Assembly: GCA_937124525.1 (NCBI GenBank)
Contig: CAKZLA010000028.1
Span: 1 to 36,814, forward strand
DNA length: 36,814 bases
Direction of reading: 5' to 3'
From: an uncultured Desulfobacterium sp.
GTDB lineage: Bacteria > Desulfobacterota > Desulfobacteria > Desulfobacterales > Desulfobacteraceae
Part shown: in pieces, positions 17,240-26,200 of the stretch
Numbering within the stretch: position 1 is the first letter of the stretch
Layout: every line of letters starts with the position of its first letter
The notes under the pieces: model-generated
The model's database searches: none
What the model saw: only the letters and a program-made list of their open reading frames with translations
Told to the model about the DNA's origin: nothing
Made by a program: the position numbers and the translations under genes

Positions 17240-18319
17240 ATGCCCCCGTCATCCCCATCCCGGGCCGCCATCCTCCGGGAAAAGCAGCCCCATGTCATCA
17301 CCGGTCTGGAGGCAATTCTTTACAGTGCCAGACTGCCCAATGCACTGCTGTTCACGGGGAATTGGGGCACCGGGAAAAAAGAGGTGGCCCACCTTTTTGC
17401 CATGTCCCTGAACTGCAGGACACCGGGCCGCAAAGAGAGCCTAACTGAAAAAAGGGAAGCCCTGGAACCCTGTATGCACTGTGGTTCCTGTAAAAAAAGA
17501 ATTGCTGGCATGCACCCGGATGTCATTGTCATCACCCCGGAAAAAGATAAAATAAAGATCTCTCAAATCCGGAAAATTTACAGCGTGATCTCTTCCCCCC
17601 CCCACGAAGCGGCCCAGCGCATGGTCCTTGTGGTGGATGCCCACACAATGAACCCGGAAGCGGGCAATGCATTGTTGAAAATACTGGAAGAGCCCCCGGC
17701 AGGCACTTTTTTTATTCTCACAGCCCAGGATTTGACCGGCCTTTTGCCCACCATCATCTCCCGGTGCAGACACTTAAGATTTAATCCCACGCCCCTGGGA
17801 GTATTGATCCACGAACTCCAGGAGAACACAGGCTCAAACCCGTATCAGACTGCCATTGCCGCAGCAACCGCAGATGGCAATATGGAAATGACTCGGCAAT
17901 TTTTAAACCTGGACCCCGTCTGCACCACGGACTGGGTACGCCGGAGAGAATGGCTCATCACTGCCCTCACCAGATTGATGCATAACTATGCCCGGGGCAT
18001 CACCGATGCTGCCCCGGCCCTTTTTCTGGCGGAGCGGCTGGCCCGGGACACAGGGGAATTAAAAATGATCCTGACCCTTATCAACACCTGGCTCCGGGAT
18101 ATCATGGTGATGGCCCATGACCCAAAACAGGTGGTCAATAAAGATTTCTTCAACCTGCTCCAGGAACTTGTAAACACTTTACCCCGGGGAAAAGCACCCC
18201 AATGGATCAAGGCCCTGCACACGGCGGAAAAACACATCACTGCCAATGCCACCCCCCGACTGGTGCTGGAATGTTTTTTTCTGAAAATCTCATCTGCACC
18301 CATGGGATACATTATTTAA
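17240..18319 (+). CDS. holB: DNA polymerase III delta-prime subunit
   Basis: Clamp-loader subunit that helps place the beta clamp on DNA. The 359 residues show an AAA+ P-loop region GNWGTGKKE (residues 40-48), a zinc module with Cys59 and CMHCGSC (78-84), DAHTMNPEAGNALLKILEEP (the DEAD-box-like strand with linker) and TIISRCRHLRF, the SRC sensor. The P-loop lacks the usual Thr/Ser after GK, as in many delta-prime subunits that do not hydrolyse ATP. It starts three bases after the HU/IHF gene and is followed 16 bases later by ricT, the same order as holB-yaaT in Bacillus subtilis. Confidence 0.92.
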   Translation: MPPSSPSRAAILREKQPHVITGLEAILYSARLPNALLFTGNWGTGKKEVAHLFAMSLNCRTPGRKESLTEKREALEPCMHCGSCKKRIAGMHPDVIVITPEKDKIKISQIRKIYSVISSPPHEAAQRMVLVVDAHTMNPEAGNALLKILEEPPAGTFFILTAQDLTGLLPTIISRCRHLRFNPTPLGVLIHELQENTGSNPYQTAIAAATADGNMEMTRQFLNLDPVCTTDWVRRREWLITALTRLMHNYARGITDAAPALFLAERLARDTGELKMILTLINTWLRDIMVMAHDPKQVVNKDFFNLLQELVNTLPRGKAPQWIKALHTAEKHITANATPRLVLECFFLKISSAPMGYII

Positions 18320-18335
18320 TCAGGAGGTTATCATC

Positions 18336-19154
18336 ATGACCAAAGTCGCAGGCATCCGATTCAAACCTGCCGGGAAAATATATGATTTTGACAGCGGTGT
18401 GTTTGTCCTCAATGCGGGTGACAAGGTAATTGTTGAAACAGAACAGGGCTTGGGCTTTGGGGTGGTCACCATCCCCCCTGCCACCCTTAAACCATCGGAT
18501 AAAAACAAGCCTCTCAAAAAAGTCTTCCGCATTGCCACCGATGCAGACCATAAAAAAAGAGAAGAAAATCAAGTTCTTGAACAACAGGCCTTTGATTTTT
18601 GCCAAGGGTGTATCAAATCGCTTTCCCTGAAGATGAATCTTTTTTCCGTGGAAAGCACCTTTGACACCACAAAACTTACATTTTTTTACACAGCAGATGG
18701 ACGGGTGGACTTCAGGGAACTTGTCAAACGCCTGGTCAAAGAATACCGCATCCGCATTGAAATGCGCCAGGTGGGCATCCGGAATCAATCCAAACAATGT
18801 GGGGGCATTGGCCGATGTGGCCGGGAAATCTGCTGCTCCTCTTTTATGAACAACTTTGAGCCGGTGTCCATTAAAATGGCCAAGGAACAGGGACTTTCCC
18901 TGAACCCCACTAAAATATCAGGTTTATGCGGAAGGCTCATGTGCTGCCTTACCTTTGAAAATGCCACCTATAAACACCTGAAAAAAAAGCTGCCCAAACC
19001 GGGTCGGCTGGTGGAAACTGACGTAGGAAAGGGCAAAATCATCCGTCAAAATGTACTCAAGGGCAAGGTATCCATCCGCCTTGAAGACGGATCAGAAACC
19101 GAGGTCAGTGCAGAAAAAATCATAAGGGTTCACAAGGGAAAACCCCATAATTAA
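18336..19154 (+). CDS. ricT: PSP1-domain protein RicT (YaaT)
   Basis: The 272 residues match the RicT/YaaT family: an N-terminal domain (VAGIRFKPAGKIYDFDSG), GFGVVTIPP, and the Cys-rich core CGGIGRCGREICC followed by GLCGRLMCCLTFE. In Bacillus subtilis RicT works with RicA and RicF in a complex that guides RNase Y mRNA cleavage and carries iron-sulfur clusters. No RicA or RicF is seen here, so its role in this organism is inferred. A strong AGGAGG precedes the ATG. It is the last gene of the HU/IHF-holB operon, followed by a repeat-rich spacer. Confidence 0.93.
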   Translation: MTKVAGIRFKPAGKIYDFDSGVFVLNAGDKVIVETEQGLGFGVVTIPPATLKPSDKNKPLKKVFRIATDADHKKREENQVLEQQAFDFCQGCIKSLSLKMNLFSVESTFDTTKLTFFYTADGRVDFRELVKRLVKEYRIRIEMRQVGIRNQSKQCGGIGRCGREICCSSFMNNFEPVSIKMAKEQGLSLNPTKISGLCGRLMCCLTFENATYKHLKKKLPKPGRLVETDVGKGKIIRQNVLKGKVSIRLEDGSETEVSAEKIIRVHKGKPHN

Positions 19155-19164
19155 TTGATAACTG

Positions 19165-19216
19165 TTATGGGCGACCTTGTATTGTTACTACACCTCGGTT
19201 TGCCCACAACAAAGCT
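19165..19216 (-). repeat. dispersed hairpin repeat, partial copy 3 (inverted)
   Basis: On the minus strand TTTGTTGTGGGCA and, further on, CGCCCATAACAGTTAT recur from copies 1 and 5, with an unrelated middle. Confidence 0.5.
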
Positions 19217-19242
19217 TGAAAATCCCTCTGGGTTTGACCACA

Positions 19243-19304
19243 ATGTAGGGGCAGAATCTATTTCTGCCCTATGTTGGGCAGAAATAGATTCTGCCCCCTA
19301 CGTT
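19243..19304. repeat. 62-bp near-perfect palindrome
   Basis: Arms of about 28 bases beginning GTAGGGGCAGAATCTATTTC are inverted copies with one extra G and one mismatch, around a six-base loop. It forms a very stable hairpin on either strand and has the look of a mobile palindromic (REP- or MITE-like) unit. Confidence 0.8.
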
Positions 19305-19356
19305 CTTAATACTGTGTTGCACCTGGGGTTGCCGGGATTTTCATATAAACATACAT

Positions 19357-19430
19357 GGCAGTAACCACCTGCCACAACAAAAAATGAAACTCTAACGATA
19401 TCAACATTTTGGACGGAGTTTCATATAAAC
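19357..19430 (-). repeat. dispersed hairpin repeat, copy 4 (inverted)
   Basis: On the minus strand it reads GAAACTCCGTCCAA, ATCGTTAGAGTTTC and ATTTTTTGTTGTGGCAGG, nearly the same as 23059-23113 on the plus strand. The GAAACTC/GAGTTTC arms can form a hairpin. Confidence 0.75.
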
Positions 19431-19442
19431 CCACATGTCCTA

Positions 19443-19500
19443 GCGGACACAACGAATATTGAAAAGGCTATCATGCCGCCCCCCCGACGGGCAATGGGCC
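19443..19500 (+). repeat. 58-bp module identical to the window end
   Basis: These 58 bases, beginning GCGGACACAACGAATATTG and ending GACGGGCAATGGGCC, are identical to 36757-36814. Confidence 0.95.
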
Positions 19501-19556
19501 CGGCCCGGAACCGTAGACGGCCCAATTGGCCGGTTCCTATTGCCCATCGGGGGGGC
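19478..19556. repeat. GC-rich inverted repeat (hairpin)
   Basis: GCCCCCCCGACGGGCAAT on the left pairs with ATTGCCCATCGGGGGGGC on the right (one mismatch), and inside it GGAACCG pairs with CGGTTCC. The loop holds GTAGACGGCCCAATT. There is no T-run, so it is not a standard terminator. Confidence 0.8.
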
Positions 19557-19630
19557 TCTGCTGAGGCAAACTTGGAGGCTACCTTTTCATATAAAAAAAA
19601 TGCATGTACACGCGAGGAAATACACATAAA

Positions 19631-21568
19631 ATGAAAACAAATATCCCCCGGTTTTTCACCACCCCCATATATTATGTCAATGCAAAACCCCACCTGGGAC
19701 ACGCCTACACCACCATTACAACGGATGTGGCCGCACGGTACAGCCGTATGTGCGGCAATCCCACCTATTTTCTCACCGGTACGGACGAGCATGGCGATAA
19801 AATTGTCCAGGCAGCAGAACAGCAAAAAATCACCCCCAAGGCCTTTGCGGACAGCATCAGTGAACTTTTCCAGGGACTGTGGCCCCGGCTTAACATCAGC
19901 AATGACCATTTCATCCGCACCACAAACCCGGACCACATCAAGGTGGTTCAGTCCCTTTTAACCAAAATCCATGACAGCGGGGATATCTATTTCAGTGAGT
20001 ATGAGGGGATTTACTGCTTTGGGTGTGAGCGGTTTTACCAGGAGCGAGAACTGGTGGATGGGAAATGCCCGGACCATGGCACAGAACCCAGCAAAATCAA
20101 AGAGTCCAACTACTTCTTTGCCATGTCAAAATACCAGGACTGGCTTATTGATCACATTAAGAGCAATCCAGACTTTATCCGCCCCGAGCGCTACCGCAAC
20201 GAAGTGCTCTCCTTTTTAAAGGAACCCCTGGAGGATCTGTGCATCTCCCGCCCTAAATCCCGTCTCACCTGGGGCATCACCCTTCCCTTTGACGACAACT
20301 ATGTCACCTATGTCTGGTTTGATGCCCTGACCAATTATATTTCTGCCCTGGGGTATCCCAACGGGGATAAATATTCACAGTTCTGGCCCCACACCCGGCA
20401 CTTTGTGGCCAAGGACATTATCAAACCCCATGGTATTTACTGGCCCACCATGCTCAAGGCCGCCGGCATTGATCTCTACCAGAGCCTTAACGTCCATGGT
20501 TTCTGGAATGTCAGCGGCAGTAAAATGTCCAAAAGCATCGGCAATGTAACCGATCCTGTGGAGGTGACCGAGACCTATGGAGTGGACCCCTTCCGATATT
20601 TTCTCATGAGAGAGATGGTATTTGGCCTGGATGCCAACTTCACCGAAGATGCCATTGTCCAGCGCATCAATGCCGATCTTGCCAATGACCTTGGCAATCT
20701 TTTTTCCCGGGTGCTCTCCATGCTCCACCGCTACTTCAAAGGTGTGATACCAGAAACAGATCCGACCCTGGAAGCAACAAAAGAACTCTCTCTCAAGGCC
20801 CCGGCAGACCATGCCATTGAGGCTTATATAAAGGCCATGGACAACACCGAGTGTCATAAAGCCCTCACGGCGGTGTGGGAATTCATCAGTATTCTAAATA
20901 AATACATTGACACCACGGCCCCCTGGACCCTGGCCAAAGATGCTGCCGCCGCAGGAGAGCTTGCCATTGTCATCACCAACATGGTGGAGAGTCTTCGCCT
21001 CATTGCCTGCCTGATCCACCCTGTCATGCCTGGCACCACCAGGACAATGCTGGGCATTCTGGGCCTTGAAAAATCAGATGCCAATGGGTTTTACACCATG
21101 GAAGAACTCACCCAATGGCCTTTTATGAAACCCGGTATGGCCACAAAAAAGCCACCCATGCTCTTTCCCCGGGTGGAGGTGGAGAAAACAGAAGAAAAAG
21201 ATTCCACAGAGAATAAACCGCCAAAAGGATTAAAAAACTTGAAAGCAGAAATTACCTTTGAGGAATTTTCCCGGTTGGACCTTCGCACGGGAACCATTGT
21301 GGCCGCAGAAAAGATCAAAAAATCAAACAAATTATTGAAACTCCAGGTGGACCTTGGCCAGGAAACCCGCCAGATCATTGCCGGTATTGCCAAAGATTAT
21401 GGACCCGACGTCCTCATTGGCAAGCAGGTGGTGGTGGTGGCCAACCTGAAACCTGCAAAGCTCATGGGGGAAGTTTCCCAGGGAATGATTGTGGCAGCCA
21501 ATGGCAAAAAACAACTTTTTCTGGCAGGATTTGACGAATCTGTTACGCCCGGGCTTCCCGTAAAATAA
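19631..21568 (+). CDS. metG: methionyl-tRNA synthetase
   Basis: Charges tRNA-Met in the cytoplasm. The 645 residues carry the HIGH equivalent HLGH at residues 21-24, TGTDEHGDK, the Cys-containing knuckle CFGCERFYQERELVDGKCP, and KMSKS at residues 298-302. The C-terminus from about residue 545 is an EMAP/Trbp111-type tRNA-binding domain (FSRLDLRTGTIVAAEKI and GLxxG-like MGEVSQGMIVAA). ATG 19631 gives the family's normal N-terminus with GAGGAAA upstream; ATG 19604 adds nine unrelated residues. A penicillin-binding protein gene follows after 14 bases, so both are probably cotranscribed. Confidence 0.96.
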   Translation: MKTNIPRFFTTPIYYVNAKPHLGHAYTTITTDVAARYSRMCGNPTYFLTGTDEHGDKIVQAAEQQKITPKAFADSISELFQGLWPRLNISNDHFIRTTNPDHIKVVQSLLTKIHDSGDIYFSEYEGIYCFGCERFYQERELVDGKCPDHGTEPSKIKESNYFFAMSKYQDWLIDHIKSNPDFIRPERYRNEVLSFLKEPLEDLCISRPKSRLTWGITLPFDDNYVTYVWFDALTNYISALGYPNGDKYSQFWPHTRHFVAKDIIKPHGIYWPTMLKAAGIDLYQSLNVHGFWNVSGSKMSKSIGNVTDPVEVTETYGVDPFRYFLMREMVFGLDANFTEDAIVQRINADLANDLGNLFSRVLSMLHRYFKGVIPETDPTLEATKELSLKAPADHAIEAYIKAMDNTECHKALTAVWEFISILNKYIDTTAPWTLAKDAAAAGELAIVITNMVESLRLIACLIHPVMPGTTRTMLGILGLEKSDANGFYTMEELTQWPFMKPGMATKKPPMLFPRVEVEKTEEKDSTENKPPKGLKNLKAEITFEEFSRLDLRTGTIVAAEKIKKSNKLLKLQVDLGQETRQIIAGIAKDYGPDVLIGKQVVVVANLKPAKLMGEVSQGMIVAANGKKQLFLAGFDESVTPGLPVK

Positions 21569-21582
21569 CCGAGGATTTTGCT

Positions 21583-22956
21583 TTGTATCCTTCTGATCCA
21601 CTAAACCCATGGCAAAAATTTCAGCCCCGGGGCAAGCGTAACCGTTTCAAAAAAAAACGATTGTTCCCGTTTTTTAAGATTCCCCTGGCTTTCATGGTGA
21701 TGGGGATTGTGGCATGGGCCGTGGTGGCTTTCTTCCCGGAAATCCGCGGGGCAGTAACGGACATGGTCTCTTTTTTCAGGCCATCTCCCCTGAAAGATGA
21801 CTCCCGGATAGACGCTTCAGGGCAACTCACCCGAAAACAAGTGGTCTCTCTCTTGCCGCCATCGCTCTTGAACAACCCGGCCCCCGGTCCTCTCACTGTC
21901 TTAAAGGAGGACCGGCCACTGACCATTGAAACAGGTCTGGATACTCCTTTGCAGCGGTTCCTGCTGGAGGAAATCACCCATTTAAAGACCTTGACCCGGG
22001 CAAAACCGGAAATCATTGCCATGGTGGTCATGGCTCCAGACACCGGGCAAATACTTGCCATGGCCGGATTTGATGCCAGTTCATCCAAAACCAATCCCTG
22101 TATTTCCAAGGGATATCCCGCTGCCAGTATTTTTAAAATTATTACAGCATCGGCGGTGCTGGAGCTGCATCTCATGGGGCCCAATACCCCCCTTTTCTTC
22201 AACGGCGGCAAATACACCCTGTACAAGCGCCAGCTCAAGGAAGTGAAAAACAAATACACCACCCGTACCACCCTTAAAAAAGCCTTTTCCCAGTCCATCA
22301 ATCCGGTGTTTGGAAAGCTGGGAAGGCATGAACTGGGGGCGGATCAATTAAAGAAATATGCGAACAGCTTTGGATTTAACCAGCCCCTGGACACTGACTT
22401 CAGGGCGTTATCAGGTTCCATAACGGTGACGGACAAGCCCTATCAATGGGCAGAAGTGGCCAGTGGTTTTAATAAAACCACCACCATTTCCCCCCTGTTC
22501 GGGGCCATGATCATTTCCACACTGCTCAACCATGGCAATGTCCCGGCACTCCATTTCGTAAAAACGGTTACCAATGAACAGGGAGACACCCTTTACCAAG
22601 TATCCCCCATGGCAACCCCCCGGGCCATCACCGCCAAAACTGCGGCAACCATGGTGGAAATGATGACCCACACCATCTCCACAGGAACAGCCAAAAAAGC
22701 CTTTCGACAGTATCGCAAAGATAGGGTCCTTGCACAATTAACCATGGGGGGGAAAACAGGCTCCCTTTATAACAAAGAACACACCATTAAACTGGATTGG
22801 TTCACAGGGTTTGCCAGGGATAAAAAGAATACACAGCAGATAGTGGTCTCCATCCTTGTGGGGCATGGTCAGTACATTGGCACCCGTGCTGGCACCTTTG
22901 CCAGAAAAATATTCAAAGAATACTTTAGCCACTATTTGGCATCCAGGGCGGAATAA
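21583..22956 (+). CDS. penicillin-binding transpeptidase
   Basis: A 457-residue peptidoglycan D,D-transpeptidase. A basic N-terminus (RGKRNRFKKKR) precedes one membrane helix at about residues 32-51, and the transpeptidase domain lies in the periplasm. Active-site motifs are seen: SIFK (SxxK) at 182-185, SIN (SxN) at 238-240 and KTG at 391-393. There is no glycosyltransferase domain and no clear dimerisation domain of the PBP2/PBP3 type, so it is a small monofunctional form. The start is TTG at 21583 with GAGG eight bases upstream; the next ATG would cut into the membrane helix. It directly follows metG. Confidence 0.88.
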   Translation: MYPSDPLNPWQKFQPRGKRNRFKKKRLFPFFKIPLAFMVMGIVAWAVVAFFPEIRGAVTDMVSFFRPSPLKDDSRIDASGQLTRKQVVSLLPPSLLNNPAPGPLTVLKEDRPLTIETGLDTPLQRFLLEEITHLKTLTRAKPEIIAMVVMAPDTGQILAMAGFDASSSKTNPCISKGYPAASIFKIITASAVLELHLMGPNTPLFFNGGKYTLYKRQLKEVKNKYTTRTTLKKAFSQSINPVFGKLGRHELGADQLKKYANSFGFNQPLDTDFRALSGSITVTDKPYQWAEVASGFNKTTTISPLFGAMIISTLLNHGNVPALHFVKTVTNEQGDTLYQVSPMATPRAITAKTAATMVEMMTHTISTGTAKKAFRQYRKDRVLAQLTMGGKTGSLYNKEHTIKLDWFTGFARDKKNTQQIVVSILVGHGQYIGTRAGTFARKIFKEYFSHYLASRAE

Positions 22957-23051
22957 CGGCTATGGTCAGGTCGATTGCCGGGGGATGACGTCGGAGGCGG
23001 CATGGGTCCATTTTCTATCTTCAGTTGTGGCTGCTGGTTACCGCCATGCGG

Positions 23052-23160
23052 GTTTATAAGAAACTCCGCCCAATAGTCTGTAATCGTTGGAGTTTCATTT
23101 TTTGTTGTGGGCAGGCCAGATCCCCAATACGGTCTGCCCGTGGCAGTTATAAAAAAAAAT
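23052..23160 (+). repeat. dispersed hairpin repeat, copy 5 (direct, most complete)
   Basis: Two hairpins in tandem: GAAACTCC (23060-23067) with GGAGTTTC (23089-23096), then GGGCAG (23109-23114) with CTGCCC (23134-23139). It ends in an A-run 40 bases before the start of the GlmS-like gene. Confidence 0.8.
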
Positions 23161-23201
23161 TAGCATCCCCCCTTATCTTTTTCCCAAAAAGGATACATAT
23201 T

Positions 23202-26200
23202 ATGATCAAATCCATTAGCAACGGACTAAAGAGATATACCCGAAAAGTATTGGGTATTCATGTTAGATTTGCCATCTGCCCCCACAGAGCACCAGAGAAC
23301 ACCCTCATCTTGTTTCCCATATACCCCAGGGTATTCTCCTGCGGAATTGCGGCCCTGGTGGCATTTCAGGGTAAAAAGAATCAAACGTCCACGGATGTTA
23401 TTACCTTGGAAAAAAAATTGGAAATCATGGAGGCCAATCTTCTCTCCACCTGCCTTGACCAGGACCGATCCGTGGCCAGTTGCTATCTGGGCGGCGCCGA
23501 CCACATGGACGATTTTGTAAAAATGGCAAGGGCATTGAAGGAAAATGCTACGTTTTCAAAAATTTTCAATGCACCGGAAAAACAGCACCTGCTTTCAGAC
23601 ATCAGCACCCGACTCCAGACCCTCATCACCACGGAAAAAGAGCAGCTCACCCACCGCATGGCCCTTTTGGATTCCCAGGAGTTTGAAACAGGCCTTCAAC
23701 GCATGGAAGCCTGCCAGGATGCCGGGTGGTGTATTTGCCAGGAAGTTTTGAAAAATCTCCTGAAAATAAAAGACATGAACCACTCACCCTCCCAGGAGTG
23801 TATCCCAGAACAGCTAATACGGTTTAAAAGCATCAATGCCATTCTCAACAGCATTGACCGCCTGGAGGTCCGGGGCCGGGACTCTGCGGGCATCTCCATT
23901 TTGACCACACTGCCCCACCGGGAGTTTGAAATATTCTGCCGGGAGCTGGATACCGCAGGCCTTGACGAACAATTGAAACAACGCACCGGAAAAACCGTTC
24001 TGACAAACAACGGCATCACCATTCACACCTCCCCGGAAAAAAACGGCGTAGCCCAGGTGTCCATGGCCTTTGTATATAAATTTGCCGCAGTCATCGGTGC
24101 CCTTGGAGACAATGTCACCTACCTTCGTACCCAGATTAAAAATGACCTGATTCTCCAGAGATTTCTCTCCTGCCCTGCCTCCTCTTTCAGCATTTGTGCC
24201 CACACCCGCTGGGCCTCGGTGGGCAGCATTGGTCAGCCCAACTGCCACCCCGTTGACAACCAGACGACAGATCATCTCCGGGAAAAACCGGGCATTATCC
24301 ATGTGAGTCTCAACGGTGATATTGACAATTATCTCAGTTTGAAGTCCGCCTACGAATCCCGGTACGACACCCTTCCGGAGTCCATTACCACGGACACCAA
24401 AATCATTCCCCTGCACATTGAACATTATCTTCTCCAGGGCAACCCCATTGAAGAGGCCTTTCGCCTGGCCGTGAATGATTTTGAAGGCTCCCATGCCATC
24501 TCCATGCACACGGACCGGGCCCCGGGCAAAGTGTTCCTGGCCCAGAAGGGCAGTGGACAGGCCGTTTTTGTGGGACTTGCCAGGGACCATTACATCACAG
24601 CGTCTGAACTCTATGGCCTGGTGGAAGAGACCCAGGATTACATCAAGCTCAACGGAGAAAAACAGGGGCAAATTGTCATCCTGGATCAGATGAGTGAAGG
24701 CGGGCTTTCCGGCATATCCTCCCTGTCCTACAATGGTACCCCCATTGCCATCACTGAAAAAGAGATTCAAACCAGTGAAATCACCTCCCGGGACATTGAC
24801 CGCCAGCATTTTCCCCACTATTTTTTAAAGGAAATTTCCGAAGCGCCTCTGTCCGTGGAAAAGACCCTCCAAAACCGATGGAAAACCGACCCTGACACCG
24901 GATTTTACAAGACCACACTGGACCAGTCCGTGGTACCGGAAAAAATTAAAACCGGCCTCACCCAGGGCAGCATCACAAAAATATATTTCATTGGCCAGGG
25001 AACAGCGGGCATTGCGGCCCAGGGCTGTGCCGATATTTTAAAAACCTTTCTGGCCGTCAAAGGCCTGGATATCCGTGCCATGAAAGCCTCGGAGCTCTCG
25101 GGATTTTCCATCCCCGGTAACCAAAATGAAGAAGAGGTCATGGCCTCATACCTGGTGGTGGCCATCAGTCAGTCGGGTACCACAACGGACACCAATCGCA
25201 CCGTTGACATGGTAAAGGCCCGGGGGGCTGCCACCCTTGCCATTGTCAACAGACGAGATTCTGATCTCACCTTTAAAACCGACGGGGTCCTTTACACCAG
25301 CAGCGGCAGGGATATTGAAATGTCCGTTGCCTCCACCAAGGCCTTTTATGCCCAGCTCACAGCCGGGGCATTGCTGGGCCTTCACATTGCAGCCATGCTC
25401 AAGGCCATTGATCCGGAACGGGTAACAGATGAGATCAATGAATTAAATCAACTACCCGGGAAAATGAAAAAAATACTGACCATGAAAGCGGAAATCAAAA
25501 AATCCGCAGAACGCCTTTCCATTGCAAAACAATACTGGGCCACCGTGGGCAGCGGCGCAAACAAAACCGCCGCCGATGAGATCCGCATAAAACTCAGTGA
25601 ACTGTGCTACAAAACCATCTCCTCTGACTATGTGGAAGACAAAAAACACATTGATCTCTCATCAGAACCCCTGATCATCGTGTGTGCCGCCGGTACACGG
25701 GAAAGTGTATTGGGAGACATCATCAAGGATACGGCCATCTTCCATGCCCACAAGGCCACCACGGTGATCATAGCAGATGAGGGAGAGGACCGGTTTATAC
25801 CCTATGCTGATGATCTGTTTCACATTCCTGCCACCCGGGAGCACATGGCCCCCCTCCTCACCACACTGGTGGGTCATCTCTGGGGGTATTATGCAGCCCT
25901 GGCCATCAATGAAGGATCCCGTTTCTTTTATACCCACCAGCGGGAGATCAAAAATATCATCGACGAATATCAAACCCTGGGGCACGATGTCTATGAGGTG
26001 ATCCTGGAAAAACGATTCCGGGAAAAAATAGCGACCTTTTACAATGAATTTTCCCAGAGGCGACGGGAAAACAGGTTCCCCGGGACCCTGGGCATTGACA
26101 TTACCTCCAACATTACGCTCTTATCTAAATATCTTTCCGGCAGATTGCCGGTGGGGGATTTTGAAATTGATTTTTCCAGAAAAGGCACCCCTGCCAACAT

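Larger units (their letters stand above)
19155..19630. other. 476-bp repeat-rich spacer between ricT and metG
   Basis: No gene. In order: a partial inverted copy of the dispersed repeat (19165-19216), a near-perfect palindrome (19243-19304), the CCGGGATTTTC module (19329-19348), an inverted repeat copy (19357-19430), a module identical to the window end (19443-19500) and a GC-rich hairpin (19478-19556). Confidence 0.7.

Noticed and set aside
19155..19630. possible CRISPR array in the repeat-rich spacer
   Set aside because: The repeats differ in type and orientation and have no regular spacing or spacers, and no cas gene is present.
23025..23201. 59-residue extension of the GlmS-like protein
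   Set aside because: It translates the dispersed hairpin repeat, and a good ribosome binding site precedes ATG 23202.
23814..24818. 334-residue open frame opposite the GlmS-like gene
   Set aside because: Low-complexity antisense frame fully inside a gene with clear glutaminase motifs.
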